Shown piece by piece: positions 34,701 through 42,278 of a stretch of DNA of 64,000 nt. Every line of letters begins with the position of its first letter. Position 1 is the stretch's first letter. The notes below the pieces were generated by a model that did not search any database, was not told the origin of the DNA, and worked only from the letters and a program-made list of their open reading frames with translations. A program made the position numbers and the translations under genes. This stretch comes from Diadema setosum (Eukaryota; Echinodermata; Echinoidea; Diadematoida; Diadematidae). Location of the stretch: positions 34,691,662 to 34,755,661 of the forward strand of contig NC_092698.1 of NCBI RefSeq assembly GCF_964275005.1, read 5' to 3'.

Positions 34701-36961
34701 TTGCCCTGAATAGTGACATGACAAGAAGAGATAGAAGGCATTTGTGTCTTGATAACTATGCCATTACTTCAGAGATTGAGCTGATTTGTAAATGTTTTCA
34801 TTTCATTTTGCTAGGCTTCAGAGTGAAGTTCCTAGGGAAATGATGAGAGATCGCACTACAGAATTTCAAAAATGTACCCAGAACAATGTTAACTGCAAGT
34901 TGCACCTGGCAGGAAATAACAATAGTACCTGGACTTTACTATTCATTTGAAATGAAAGCATTGTGCTCTTGTCACTCTGTGTAATTCTTATTTGTGATGG
35001 TTGATATCATCACCTTTCTTTTCTGTTCAAATGAACTGGATTATCATAACCGAGTAAAAGTTTTTGTGTTGCTATCTGTTCAAGAAAGCCGTCCCAATTC
35101 AAAATAATATTCATCCACTTACGACATTTCAACACTGATTAGCATGAGCGAAGTTTCGATGTCAAGCTGTGTGGAAGACTGGTTGATCTAGATGCCATCA
35201 TTTTCAACTGATGCACCGATAGGCATTTACAAATACACAACCCCGTGCATATAAGACAAAACAAATTGAAATGCTGGGCATCACTGCAATGTGAAAACTA
35301 CAGCCACATGATTACATTCATTCTATTTCAATTGAATCATTCACTACATGTCATACTATTTAAACACCTCAAAGAGTAATTACATCAATTTGCACAAAAT
35401 CAAAAACATCATCTAAACCTCATCTTTATGGATGCTAAAATAGAATGAAGTCTCTATAAAAATGAACAAACTCACAACTTGTAAAATCTTTCAAATAGAC
35501 ATGATGTAAGGATATTGTAACAATTTGCATTGGCAAGGATGTTCTTGCAGCTAGATGTCATTTCAAGTGAACTTCCAGTATTGTTCCTTCAATTCATCTA
35601 TCAGCTTCAACAAGATGTTCTTTTTCAACAACTGCTGGAAGAACTTTAAATATCTTTTTTAATACTCAGAGATGCTGAAGGTGTAGCTGCTGAATCTTAC
35701 CGGTGTCTCACATGTGTATTTTTTTTTTTTTTAAATTATGAATAATACAACTCTTTTGTATTCTACACACTTTTCTTCACAATGTAGACCAAGATCTAAA
35801 AACGTATCTACACTAGTAGTCACTAGTGTCTAGTTGCATTTAGCCCATACATCTAACATCATTAGGATCTAGCATCACTTCATTCTAGAGACCTGTAGAA
35901 TTCTATGTGTGCATTGTTAGTCTACAACATGATTATCACCTCAAAATCTCAACAGCTCAACATGCTCAACACAACAGCAACCAACACTCAGTAGCAGAGT
36001 AGCATATTGGCAATGGCAATGGCAACTTATAGTTATAAACAAACTCAAAATAAATTTAAACTGTAACCTATGAATTGGTAAACATGGTAAATGTAACATA
36101 GTAAGGCCAAAGGGCAAAGGAAGCACATAGCATCTTAACCCATACCTACATAGGCCTACCCACAAGTGCCTGAATGGTCTTCCTGCAAGAGTAACTATAC
36201 ACAGCCCAGTCGCTGTACATGGTACGTCGCGACAAGTACTGTTTTCGCATAGCGTAACAGAGTCTGGTCGGGCTACTGCAAGAGTTGCTCTTGACTCTTG
36301 AGTTCTATCAATCATTTAATGTTTCAGAAGTTCTGTTGGATGTGGACCTGGCCTGGGCAGGGGCTTGCTTCAAACTCAAAAAGACTTGTCCAACAAAATC
36401 CCGATTTCATATATTTCAATCAGAACTGTCTAACGTTAAAAAACTTATGAACAGTTAAAACTTTAAAGTCAGCATGTCATTTCACCCAGTGGTGTGCTTG
36501 CCAGCAGTGTGTTGCTGTCACTCGATGAAGTGTCCATGTAGGTAATCTGCCATTGTGTGAGGAACAATAATAAAAAAAAAACAAAAACAAATCAGCATGA
36601 TCGATGGCGAGTTGGTACTTGAAAGTCAAGGAGCTCACCGTTAAAAGGTCTAACGTTATGACTATTAAAAGGAGAAGCAGTGCCAGTGGCAGTGCACCCC
36701 CTTGGTTCCAAGCAGATGTAATTTAGAGTAACGTTAGAATTTAGATTATCTAGCTCTAACAGTTAGATGCATTCTATAGACAACCCAGTGTAAGTGAAGA
36801 ACATACAGGATCTAGACAAAGGTATCTGGTTGGGGTTGGTACAGTTTGATTAAATGCGACTAGAATCTACCTCTCATAGGTCTGTGGCGTTTCTTCACAA
36901 GTTTGATCCAGACCAGTTTTGATGGTCGACAGAACTTCTCACAATCACTTATCACATGCAT
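6555..36961 (-). CDS. Gene A: large RING-H2 protein, TTC3/DZIP3/RNF214-like E3 ubiquitin ligase (spliced, gene-level entry)
   Basis: Twenty minus-strand exons between 31719 and 6555 have GT-AG borders and continuous reading phase, giving 1,767 residues. Approximate layout counted from 31719: Pro/Gln-rich 1-228; winged-helix-like module 229-293; Ser/Pro linker and acidic region 294-872; coiled coils 873-1057; helical segment 1057-1116; low-complexity Pro/Ser region 1117-1598; basic segment and pre-RING helix 1599-1703; RING-H2 1704-1750. The RING spacing is C-x2-C-x14-C-x-H-x2-H-x2-C-x10-C-x2-C, complete for two zinc ions. RING-H2 proteins of this group transfer ubiquitin from an E2 to a substrate; the N-terminal modules probably choose the substrate. 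A RING at the extreme C-terminus after a helix with an N-G-S-L-S-G motif recalls TTC3 and DZIP3, but no TPR repeats were seen. Introns are loaded with transposons. The 5' end is uncertain: candidate exons at 36871 and 34052 do not join in phase to 31719. Orthology is inferred; the RING is certain. Confidence 0.82.
7381..9821 (+). mobile_element. DR1-bearing element, subfamily 1, interrupted copy
   Basis: Head 7381-7875 and tail 9178-9821 match the copy at 4868-6173 in order. The two parts are split by another copy at 7877-9176 within an A-rich stretch. It sits in repeat C between TTTGAAA and AATCGGTCAAGAAAC; repeat C's own second unit at about 10415 has the uninterrupted TTTGAAAAAAATCGG. Confidence 0.85.
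7877..9176 (+). mobile_element. DR1-bearing element, subfamily 2, inserted in subfamily 1
   Basis: A complete copy with head ACTAGAAATGTCGC, many TGACCTTTGACC tracts, a short GGACGGAC tract near 9110 and terminal CTCCGGCACTTCATGGCGGA. It differs from subfamily 1 before the GGAC tract (AATCTAATCAAGTAATTGCC). It is younger than the copy it interrupts. Confidence 0.85.
11465..11563 (-). CDS. Gene A RING-H2 exon, first half
   Basis: A 99-base exon (phase 0 to 0) after GTTGCAG reads [17 protein letters not shown] and then [10 protein letters not shown]. It provides zinc ligands C1, C2, C3, H4 and H5 of the RING-H2. Confidence 0.88.
11564..12145. other. Gene A intron with a cryptic exon-like open frame
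   Basis: Apart from a 147-base segment at 11620-11766 with usable acceptor and donor (see findings), this intron holds a poly-A run at 12050-12074 and nothing else recognised. Confidence 0.5.
12146..12272 (-). CDS. Gene A exon: conserved pre-RING helix
   Basis: A 127-base exon, phase 2 in and 0 out, encodes [20 protein letters not shown] and [18 protein letters not shown]. An L-x2-V-R-x4-N-G-S-L-S-G-type segment before the RING is typical of TTC3/DZIP3-type proteins (recalled from the family, not aligned here). A second possible donor 23 bases downstream breaks phase with the RING exon. Confidence 0.82.
12739..12926 (-). CDS. Gene A exon: basic helix and pre-RING start
   Basis: A 188-base exon, phase 0 in and 2 out. 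It begins [20 protein letters not shown], has a Gly/Lys/Pro linker, and ends [17 protein letters not shown], which flows into the conserved helix of the next exon. Confidence 0.8.
13115..13262 (+). mobile_element. tRNA-derived SINE fragment
   Basis: GTACAGTGGATAAAACC resembles a degenerate A box, and CTTGGTTCAAGTCCAC a B box about 35 bases later. These are followed by CCTTAGACAAGGCACTCAAT, a body motif common in invertebrate tRNA-SINEs. It lies in an intron of gene A. Confidence 0.6.
13418..14085 (-). CDS. Gene A large Ser/Ala/Pro-rich exon
   Basis: A 668-base exon after CCAACAG, phase 1 in and 0 out, ends at CAG|GTAAAC. The 223 residues are Ser/Ala/Pro/Gly-rich, with a more ordered patch near the end ([19 protein letters not shown]). 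It is GC-richer than its surroundings, as expected for a long coding exon. Confidence 0.8.
14586..14777 (-). CDS. Gene A Pro/Gln-rich exon
   Basis: A 192-base exon between TCCCAG and GTGAGT, phase 1 in and 1 out. It starts [17 protein letters not shown] and ends [13 protein letters not shown]. The QPPPG motif also occurs in the 16556-16685 exon, hinting at an old internal repeat. Confidence 0.75.
14778..15802. other. Gene A intron; possible old terminal-inverted-repeat element at 15014-15430
   Basis: GGGGTGTGTTCATCAA at 15015 and TTAATAAACGCAGCCC at 15413 form imperfect inverted ends like those of Harbinger-type elements. No clear target duplication is seen. The rest is unremarkable. Confidence 0.4.
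15803..16100 (-). CDS. Gene A exon: basic, then acidic WLD segment
   Basis: A 298-base exon after ATTCTAG, phase 0 in and 1 out. It has a basic stretch ([19 protein letters not shown]) and later [12 protein letters not shown]. The [10 protein letters not shown] and DWLDTLD pieces look like short linear interaction motifs in disordered sequence; partners are unknown. Confidence 0.77.
16556..16685 (-). CDS. Gene A Pro-rich exon
   Basis: A 130-base exon enters in phase 2 and leaves in phase 0. It encodes [20 protein letters not shown] and a Pro/Val-rich end. The acceptor intron carries the (ATG)n microsatellite and a deleted DR1-element copy. Confidence 0.72.
16712..16850. repeat. (ATG)n trinucleotide microsatellite
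   Basis: An imperfect ATG/GTG tract of about 140 bases in an intron. The poly-Met, poly-His and poly-Ser frames across it are artefacts. Confidence 0.95.
16878..17282 (+). mobile_element. DR1-bearing element, subfamily 2, internally deleted
   Basis: The head (ACTAGAAATGTCGCTATGG) and the complete 3' end with GGACGGACGG and the CTCCGG hairpin are present, but about 900 bases of the body are missing after GTGTAGTACAATGTC. The deletion keeps both ends, as is usual for non-autonomous elements. Confidence 0.82.
17945..18105 (-). CDS. Gene A Pro/Ser/Ala-rich exon
   Basis: A 161-base exon lies between CCCTAG and CAG|GTAACT, phase 0 in and 2 out. It reads [20 protein letters not shown] and continues as Pro/Ala/Ser-rich disordered sequence. 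Confidence 0.72.
18635..18812 (-). CDS. Gene A helical-domain exon
   Basis: A 178-base exon joins in phase 2 and leaves in phase 0. It encodes [20 protein letters not shown], then [20 protein letters not shown] and [11 protein letters not shown]. The pattern of W-x3-Y-x2-Y and L-x2-L before a Pro-containing turn suggests a folded helical domain, possibly the helical domain shared by TTC3 and DZIP3 (inference). Confidence 0.77.
19356..19456 (-). CDS. Gene A helical exon
   Basis: A 101-base exon after TTTTCCAG ends at CAG|GTAAAC in phase 2. It encodes [20 protein letters not shown] and then [13 protein letters not shown], an amphipathic helix leading into the next helical exon. Confidence 0.75.
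19679..19784. mobile_element. Kolobok/T2-like MITE, family K4, 106 bp
   Basis: AGGGATGGTATAGCTTTGG at the left pairs with ATTATACTATCCCT at the right. It is flanked by TTAA on the left and TTGA (one change) on the right. Confidence 0.65.
19910..20335. mobile_element. Kolobok/T2-like MITE, family K1, copy 1
   Basis: TTAA duplications (19906-19909 and 20336-20339) flank inverted ends AGGGGCATAGTCCCGG and CCGGGACCATGCACCT. 426 bp, no coding capacity. Copy 2 at 60121 is in the opposite orientation and nearly the same length. Confidence 0.88.
20403..20612. repeat. (GGAT/GAAT)n tetranucleotide tract
   Basis: About 210 bases of GGATGAATGAAT-type repeats in a gene A intron. The Ser-Ile-His-Pro frames are artefacts. 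Confidence 0.95.
20698..20878 (-). CDS. Gene A coiled-coil exon 3
   Basis: This exon enters in phase 2 after TTACCAG. It encodes [20 protein letters not shown], a polar break, then [14 protein letters not shown]. The donor that keeps phase (AAG|GTCCAG) is weak, so the 3' border is less certain than the others. Confidence 0.7.
21541..22182. mobile_element. 642-bp inverted-repeat element with AGCA duplication
   Basis: Ends CGGCCATCAGATGGTCAAAC and GTTTTACCATCTGACGGCCG are inverted, flanked by AGCA on both sides (21537-21540 and 22183-22186). Inside, GATGGTAAAA(C/T)(G/A)GTCTATCT recurs at least four times in both orientations. No open frame is seen. The superfamily is not assigned. Confidence 0.8.
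22282..22421 (-). CDS. Gene A coiled-coil exon 2
   Basis: A 140-base exon, phase 0 in and 2 out, lies between TAAAAG and GTGAGC. It encodes [20 protein letters not shown] and flanking charged sequence, a clear coiled coil. A copy of the DR1-bearing element begins 59 bases upstream in the intron. Confidence 0.78.
22480..23826 (+). mobile_element. DR1-bearing element, subfamily 2, full copy
   Basis: About 1.35 kb with both hairpin ends. A long GGAC/GTAC tract at 23711-23780 has drifted to GGACGTAC units. It collinearly matches 7877-9176 with extra body blocks and starts 59 bases from a gene A exon. Confidence 0.88.
24533..24972 (+). mobile_element. DR1-bearing element, old degenerate copy
   Basis: AGTAGAAATGTTGCTATGGC at the left and CTGGTGACACTTTGTTGCAG at the right correspond to the usual ends but are heavily mutated. 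One CATGACCTTTGACCTTGAGC tract survives. It joins subfamily 1 by the GCATGTGCACCCA block. Confidence 0.7.
25102..25233 (-). CDS. Gene A coiled-coil exon 1
   Basis: This 44-codon exon (phase 0 to 0) begins after CTGTAG. It reads [18 protein letters not shown] and ends [14 protein letters not shown], with heptad spacing of Leu/Ile/Met and many charged residues. It continues the coiled coil of the preceding exon. Confidence 0.78.
25234..26172. other. Gene A intron without recognised content
   Basis: AT-rich, no exon, element ends or tandem repeat seen. Confidence 0.5.
26173..27464 (-). CDS. Gene A large acidic exon with a 10-residue repeat
   Basis: This 1,292-base exon (430 residues) is open throughout, entering in phase 1 after TTTCACAG and leaving in phase 0 at AAG|GTGGGG. 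It is highly acidic and rich in Ser, Thr and Gly. About 26765-26930 it encodes about five degenerate copies of a 10-residue unit of the form [10 protein letters not shown]. It ends in a heptad-like helix ([11 protein letters not shown]) that begins the coiled coils of the next exons. It is likely disordered and phosphorylatable. Confidence 0.82.
27465..28226. other. Gene A intron without recognised content
   Basis: Only poly-T at 27541-27557. The minus-strand frame at 27722-27985 lacks exon borders and looks random. Confidence 0.5.
28227..28412 (-). CDS. Gene A exon: acidic segment
   Basis: A 186-base exon is bounded by CCCTAG and GTAGGG, phase 1 in and 1 out. It starts [12 protein letters not shown], has a run of seven glutamates, then [17 protein letters not shown] and a hydrophobic end ([14 protein letters not shown]). 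The aromatic residues among acids suggest a short protein-binding segment rather than plain low complexity. Confidence 0.78.
28413..29349. other. Gene A intron without recognised content
   Basis: A 161-codon minus frame (28742-29227) has no domain and no fitting splice phase. No repeat ends were recognised. Confidence 0.5.
29350..29544 (-). CDS. Gene A exon: Ser/Pro linker
   Basis: A 195-base exon after TCTGCAG ends at AAG|GTAGGT, phase 1 in and 1 out. It is rich in Ala, Ser, Pro and Gly ([16 protein letters not shown]), includes two near-copies of VPG(N/D)(R/Q)V, and ends ESSNETE. It is probably disordered. Confidence 0.75.
29791..29857 (-). CDS. Gene A small linker exon
   Basis: A 67-base exon between TCATAG and GTATGT joins both neighbours in phase (0 in, 1 out). 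It encodes the polar linker [17 protein letters not shown] followed by VQQPS. No domain is seen. Confidence 0.7.
30396..30591 (-). CDS. Gene A exon: winged-helix-like module
   Basis: This exon encodes a compact 65-residue globular unit. It starts [14 protein letters not shown], has [15 protein letters not shown] in the middle and ends [14 protein letters not shown]. The order (helix, G-x-L-x-x-F-F, then a short beta hairpin ending in alternating hydrophobics) resembles the Egalitarian-type winged-helix or LOTUS-like RNA-linked modules; that assignment is inference. The upstream join is phase 2 and the downstream join phase 0. Confidence 0.78.
31036..31719 (-). CDS. Gene A exon: proline/glutamine-rich N-terminal region
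   Basis: This 684-base exon is open throughout in the frame that joins the next exon. It begins after CATTAG, ends at CG|GTGAGA in phase 2, and needs two bases from the exon before it. It encodes 3-4 tandem copies of LLPPPSSGQ (30-bp units, about 31580-31690), then a disordered Pro/Ser/Gln region ending in KADLYR. A low-complexity linker or interaction region is likely. Confidence 0.75.
31720..33477. other. Intron near the 5' part of gene A; contains a tandem pair
   Basis: Two near-copies of about 70 bases (GAAAACTCATTGAGGGAACA at 32983 and GAAAACTCATTGACGGAACA at 33055) make a local direct repeat. A phase-bridging exon of gene A may hide here but was not identified. Confidence 0.45.
33478..34036. 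mobile_element. Kolobok/T2-like MITE, family K3, with long inverted repeats
   Basis: TTAA at 33474-33477 and 34037-34040 flank AGGACAAGTTCACCTTCATT at the left and its complement at the right. The inverted arms extend over 100 bases (CATAAGGATTGAGAGAATG and beyond). 559 bp, non-coding. Confidence 0.9.
34052..34142 (-). CDS. Gene A candidate internal exon
   Basis: A 91-base segment lies between TTTTAG and GTAATT. Its only open frame starts in phase 0 and ends in phase 1, reading [16 protein letters not shown] then an Ala/Lys-rich helix. It is flanked closely by the TTAA element ending at 34036. The next firm exon (31719) needs a phase-2 donor, so either an exon is missed between them or this is not coding. 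Confidence 0.35.
34143..36870. other. Probable large intron near the 5' end of gene A
   Basis: AT-rich and without convincing exons or element ends. The minus frame at 35941-36315 has no recognised domain. Confidence 0.45.
36871..36961 (-). CDS. Gene A candidate first coding exon
   Basis: An ATG at 36961 opens a 30-codon frame that ends in phase 1 at a good donor (GAG|GTAGAT). An in-frame TGA lies about 40 bases upstream, so this could be a true start. The peptide is basic and contains [10 protein letters not shown]. It lies just inside a cluster of inverted-repeat elements at 37.2-38.5 kb. It does not join in phase to the next candidate exon, so it may be 5' untranslated or an exon may be missing. 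Confidence 0.35.
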
Positions 36962-37202
36962 GCGCTGCACGACAATCCGAGTAAACGTCCAATAAAATCA
37001 AGACTGAACAGAAGTGAAAGTGTCACAATATGTAACCAAAAACGCAGGTCCTAGCAAGTTTTTGCACATTCAACAGCACAGTGGTCTTGGTGAAGAAAGT
37101 ATGATGGGGCTGCTCATGCACGGTACACGGTAACGGGTCTACGGTGTCCACTTTCCAAACTACAGCTGGATGGAGCCACTCTCCCTCGCGCTCCCCTACC
37201 TA

Positions 37203-37422
37203 GTTTGCAGGCACAAACCCTTGTTGGTCGTAACAGAGTCTGCATGCGCCAAGACTAATACACGCAACACGGCACACGGCAACACAACAACAACAGCACA
37301 GCAGCCTCTCCCAACGGAGAAGCTACAACACAGGACCTATGGGAGTAACAGTGCCGAAGTGGTGCATGTAGTAGTCTTGGCGCAGACTCCTTTACGACCA
37401 ACGAGGGTTTGTGCCTGCAAAC
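37203..37422. mobile_element. 220-bp MITE with 40-base inverted ends
   Basis: GTTTGCAGGCACAAACCC at the left and GGGTTTGTGCCTGCAAAC at the right, with extended homology (TTGGTCGTAA ... TTACGACCAA). TA flanks both sides (37201-37202 and 37423-37424). It lies just upstream of the gene A candidate first exon. Confidence 0.85.
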
Positions 37423-37472
37423 TAGCGCGCCCCTCTGATCGCCCATGCGCGCACGCAATGTCTACATGTCTA

Positions 37473-38536
37473 TGGCGCGCCATTTGCCCAATAATTCGAA
37501 AAACGTAGTTTATCGCCGAAAAACTCGGATTAATAATAATAATAATAGTGGCTACTTGTATAGCGCACAGGTCCACTTTTCAGTGCTCATGGATTATCAG
37601 TCGATGAACTACGGTTTTTTTTTTTTTTTTAAGAAAAACTGTGTTTATCGAGCGATAAACTAAGTTTTTTGATAAACTCTAGAAAAACCTAGTTTAACAA
37701 GTGAAAAAGTTTATTGTGATAAACGTTCTAGAAGATTTTTTTTGATAGATAAACAGAGTTTTTCTCGAAAAACTCAGTTCATCAAAACTAAGTTTATCGA
37801 TAATCAGAGTTAATCAAGCTTTGTCAGTAGTGGGTGCTTTGAGCTTAGCATTGCCAGTGCTCGTGTGGGGTATTACCAGCTTCAGGTGTTAAACGACACT
37901 CATAGTCACATTGCGGCAGTTGTTAAAAATGACATATTTTACATAGCCTACCACAATTCATCTATGAGACTGATCCTCCTTTCAGCAAAAAATAACAATG
38001 ATTATCGATTAACTTTGTTTTCGCTTGATAAACAGAGTTTAGCGTTAAATTCGGGCGGATCCAGAATTTTGTAAAGAGGGGGCACCTTTACAAAATTAAA
38101 GGGGGGGGGCACATGCACCCACCCCATTTTTTTCTTTTTATTCTTTCATTTTAGCAAAAAAATAGAGGAGGGATGCGCACCCTGTGCACCCCCACATGGA
38201 TTCGCCAATAAAACTTCGTTTTTTTTATAAACTCAGTTCATCGAAAAACTCAAGCAACTTATTAAGCAAAAAAAAATAGTTTTATTGAGAAACTGTTTAT
38301 CGAGCGGAAAAAAAAAAAGTTTATTGATAAACCCTGATTATCAAGTGAAAGACTAAGTTTATCGTGATAAGATTAGTTTTTCACTCGATAAACAGAGTTT
38401 CCCTCCAAAAACTAAGTTTCTCGACTGATAAACAAAAGTTTTAGGCGATCAAATTATAATTTTATTGGTCGAAAAACTAAGTGTATCGCCGATACAAAAC
38501 TCAGGTTATCGGAATTATTGGACAAATGGCGCGCCA
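37473..38536. mobile_element. 1.06-kb element built of GTTTATCG modules
   Basis: TA-flanked inverted ends TGGCGCGCCATTTGCCCAAT and the complement at 38511-38536. The interior is dense with GTTTATCG, CGATAAAC, AAAACTAAG and CTCAGTTTATC in both orientations, so many hairpins are possible. Included near 38040-38200 is a GC-rich patch (GGCGGATCCAGAATTTTG). No open frame is seen. Confidence 0.8.
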
Positions 38537-40151
38537 TACATATCGCTTTTCGCTCAATGAACTGATTTGAGATGACGACGTCGTGATTATGTAATCGACG
38601 AAGCTTCTCTGCCACATGCGCATGCTCTTGCTGTATTTTTTCCAGGAATCAAGGTTTCAACTTGGGGGGGGGGGGGGAGGGAGGATGGGATGGGATGGGA
38701 GGGAGGATGGGGAACAGGCTGTGGCGGGGTGCGGAAATCTTGGGATATAAAAGCCGTGTCTTGGGGTACAAAAGCGCGCCACCAGCATTCATTCGTAACA
38801 CACGCGCACCAAAAGAGTAGGCATACTCTACTACTGAGTACTCATACATTTAGTAGTTTACACCAATCGATACTATAGGCCTAAGTACCCGGTAATCAAA
38901 TATTTTGCATCGTTTTGTTCTAATACCACCACTAACCACCGTACCCGGGTGCGCATTACATGTACATGGAGTTTCTCTTATCTTGCCTTCAACTCGTCAA
39001 ACCTTGGCAGAGAGGGGGAAAAATGATTACGCACGTACCCATAAACAAATAAAATACTACACAACGAAACTAAACAATGGTAAGCGATCTGATGAATTAC
39101 AATATTTTGGAAAATACTATAGTAATATCGAAGTGTCAGCAGCACTATGAGTCATTACATGATTATTCGTTAATTTCCTCACCGGTCCCTAATTGCCCCA
39201 TCACACTGTATCCTCTCGTGGTAGCTGGCAAAAAACAAACAAACAAACAAACAAACAAACAAACAAAAACAAAAACAAAATACGACCGCTCTGGTCTGTT
39301 GTTATGTCGCGAACGCTCGCTCATTTTGCGAAGGAAAAAAAAAAAAAAGGTAATTTCACGGTAACTCCTCCGGTCACCATAGCAACGCGAGATGGACATC
39401 CTTTTCCACCAACCTCCTTCTTCCTTCACTACACGTCTCGAAGAAGTTTCGCACTCCTGTTACAACTCCCCCCCCCCAAAAAAAAAATAATAATAATAAT
39501 GATAATAATAATATTAATAATGAGGTGACATTACATCTGCTCCTGCGACTGTTGATCTGACTGTCGTATTTTCTCCAAGGACTGTTGGGTACTAAGTAAC
39601 CTATGTTTGGCTATATCTGTTTCTGTCTCTAAATTTTATCTTTATTATAATAGTTCTCGTGGAACACTACTACGCTTCGGAGGATCAGTATCGGGCTATT
39701 TTCATTCTGCTGTTCACGGGGATTATTATTTGTGTCGCTCCATCATGTACACGGTATTATTGGAACACGGGTAATTCAGAGCTACCAAGTCTCACGCATT
39801 CTGCGTGAGACTCAAGCATTTAGGGCCTGTCTCACGATCTCACGCAGGGCACCCATTTTTCTCACGCATCGGGTGAAGTCTGCAATTTGTGCCAAAAATA
39901 AGGAGTATAGCTCAAAGGATTCAAGTGATAGTTGCAATTGAAGGTATATTTCCCTTTTGTCTTTCAAAATTAGTAAAAAATAGTCACTTAAGTATGCACC
40001 AGATCGCATCATTAAGAGCTAAAAATTCAAAAAAGCTCCCTACCATGGGAGGGGTGACACCCTCCTTGTTCGCGCGCATGCGCCAAAACGCCGAGTCATG
40101 AAAATCTCACTCATAAAAGTTTTTTGAACTTGGCATCTCTGGTAATTGCAA
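38537..40151. other. Intergenic, simple repeats only
   Basis: G-run at 38664-38680, (AAAC)n at 39230-39266, (AAT)n at 39488-39530. CTCACGCA-type words recur near 39790-39870. No gene recognised. Confidence 0.5.
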
Positions 40152-40917
40152 AGGGATGATATAATTTTGGTTGAGATGGGCTGGATTCAAGTTTTAACTT
40201 CTTTTTTTCAGATAAGCCACTTGCAAGATTAAGGGTAGTACAGTATTGGTGGAGATGAGAATTGGGCTTTTAACTTTTTGCGAGATACCAAGAAAACACT
40301 ATAATGAAATAGTGCAGAGCATACCATTTTAAGAGGAATTCAAAGTTTATTTGATGAAAATTGTGTTTGAAATGAGTGAAGCATCTACAAACAAAGTAAA
40401 ACAAAGCGATCGTAATGAAAGGTGGGTCCCACACTTTATTAGAATCGCTTTGTTTTGGATATCTCAGCCATTTCAAAACCAATTTTCATCAAATAAACGT
40501 TGCATTCCTCATGGAATTACATGCTTTTTCATATTTCATAAGAAGGTTCATAAAAATTTTAGAAACCTGAAATTAGGTCTCAACCAAAATTATACGATCT
40601 AGAGAGCATACGATTCTATGAGGAATTAAAAGTTCATTTGATAAAAATCGGTTTTGAAATGGCTGAGATATCCACAAACGAAGTAAAACAAAGTGGTCCT
40701 TCACCTTTCATTAGGACATTTTGTTTTTGGTTATTCAAGCCTTTTCAAAACCAATTTTCATCGAATAAACTTTGAATTTCTCTCGAATTGTATGCTATTT
40801 ATTTTCGTATTCCACAAAGATGTTTCTCATTATGAAATAGGTTTTCTCACTGAGTATCTAAATTGGAAAAAAAATGGAAACGTGATGCCCCATCTCAACC
40901 AAAACTATATTATCCCT
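40152..40917. mobile_element. Compound Kolobok/T2-like element, K4-related
   Basis: AGGGATGATATAATTTTGG at the left and its complement (ACTATATTATCCCT) at the right, with TTAA on the right only. The inside has two inverted sub-units carrying AAGTTTATTTGATGAAAATTG and CAAAACCAATTTTCATC, so it may be a dimer or a nested pair. Related pieces are at 41701 and 52365. Confidence 0.7.
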
Positions 40918-41700
40918 TTAAATCGGTGCACTGCATGCTTCCTTCAACTAGTGCGGTCGCATCGATTCCATCCAGCAGGCGCAGCCCGAAGAGCGGAGTA
41001 TAATACGGTGGCATGTAAGGACTGAACCTTTGAAAATCTATGCTTGTTGTGATTTTTTAAACTCCAGAGCGTGCAAACTTTTGAAAATTAAAATGTTTGT
41101 ATGACAACACAGAGTTTAACATGTGGCCGGCATTTTTATTTTGTTCGAACTGACGGGAAGAAGTGAGATAGTGTCCCAGTTCTCCCCGTCATCGGATACT
41201 GTCCAACTTTCCCACGGTATAATATGTCCAATTCTAATGCGATTGAAATGTCATACCATGCATAAATAATGAATTATATTTTTCAAATCCTAGGACAGGG
41301 TTAAAATGTTTAGAATTTTTTGTTTGTTTCTTTGTTTCTTTCTTTTCATGGTAATTTTGAATTTATAACAAACAAAATAATATATCAATAATCAATTTTT
41401 ATAAACCCGGTTTTAAAAAATACTGAAATAGAATTGCGTGCATCAACATTTCTTTTAAATTCTGATTAATCATTTTCTCTTATAGTGCAAACCTCAGTTT
41501 TCCTGAATTCACAAACATTCAAAATGCATCGAATTTCCACACCAGGTTTTGTATGTTTGCTTGTTTGTTTAATTTGAGAAATAATCAGATGGCATCTTCA
41601 ACATGCATGTTATAAAGTAGAAACGTGCTTAGTTTTCTGTTATTGTGTTGTGGGAACAAAAGGCCTATTGTCAGAAGCTGTCAGTGTTATTACAAAGTTG

Positions 41701-42015
41701 AAGGGATTGCTTAGTATTGGTAAAGGCATGAGAATTGGGCTTTTAACTGTTTTGCGAGATACTAGTACGAAGAAATCACTTATGAAATAATACAGAGCAT
41801 ACTATTCTACGAAGAATTTAAAGTTTATTAGATGAAAATTGGTTCTGCAATCGAAAAAAAAAAACAAAGTAAAACAAAGCGATCCTAAAGTTGGCTCCAC
41901 CTTTTATTAGGAATGCATGCTCGTTTTTGGATATCTCAGCCATTTTAAAACCGATTTTCATCAAATAAAGGTTGAATCCCTTTTGGAATTACATGCTCTT
42001 TAATATTTCATGAGG
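41701..42015. mobile_element. Truncated K4-related element
   Basis: AAGGGATTGCTTAGTATTGG followed by the same order of words as 40215-40540 (GCTTTTAACTGTTTTGCGAG, CATTTTAAAACCGATTTTCAT). The right end is lost at a poly-T/GTTT tract. Confidence 0.65.
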
Positions 42016-42057
42016 TTTGTTTGTTTTTTGTTTGTTTTTTTTTTTGTTGTTGCCGTG

Positions 42058-42061
<4 letters not shown>

Positions 42062-42090
<29 letters not shown>

Positions 42091-42278
42091 CGTAAGTAGA
42101 GTGTGAACTGCAATATGGCTGACAGTGCTCAACTATTATAGGAGCCCATGTAGTACAATATATAGTAGGATGGAAGGCGTTGCTTTATTAGTGACTTAGC
42201 TGGACAGTCTGTTTCGGCCGAAACAGACTGTCCAGCTAAGTCACTAATAAAGCAACGTCTTCCATCCTACTATATATT

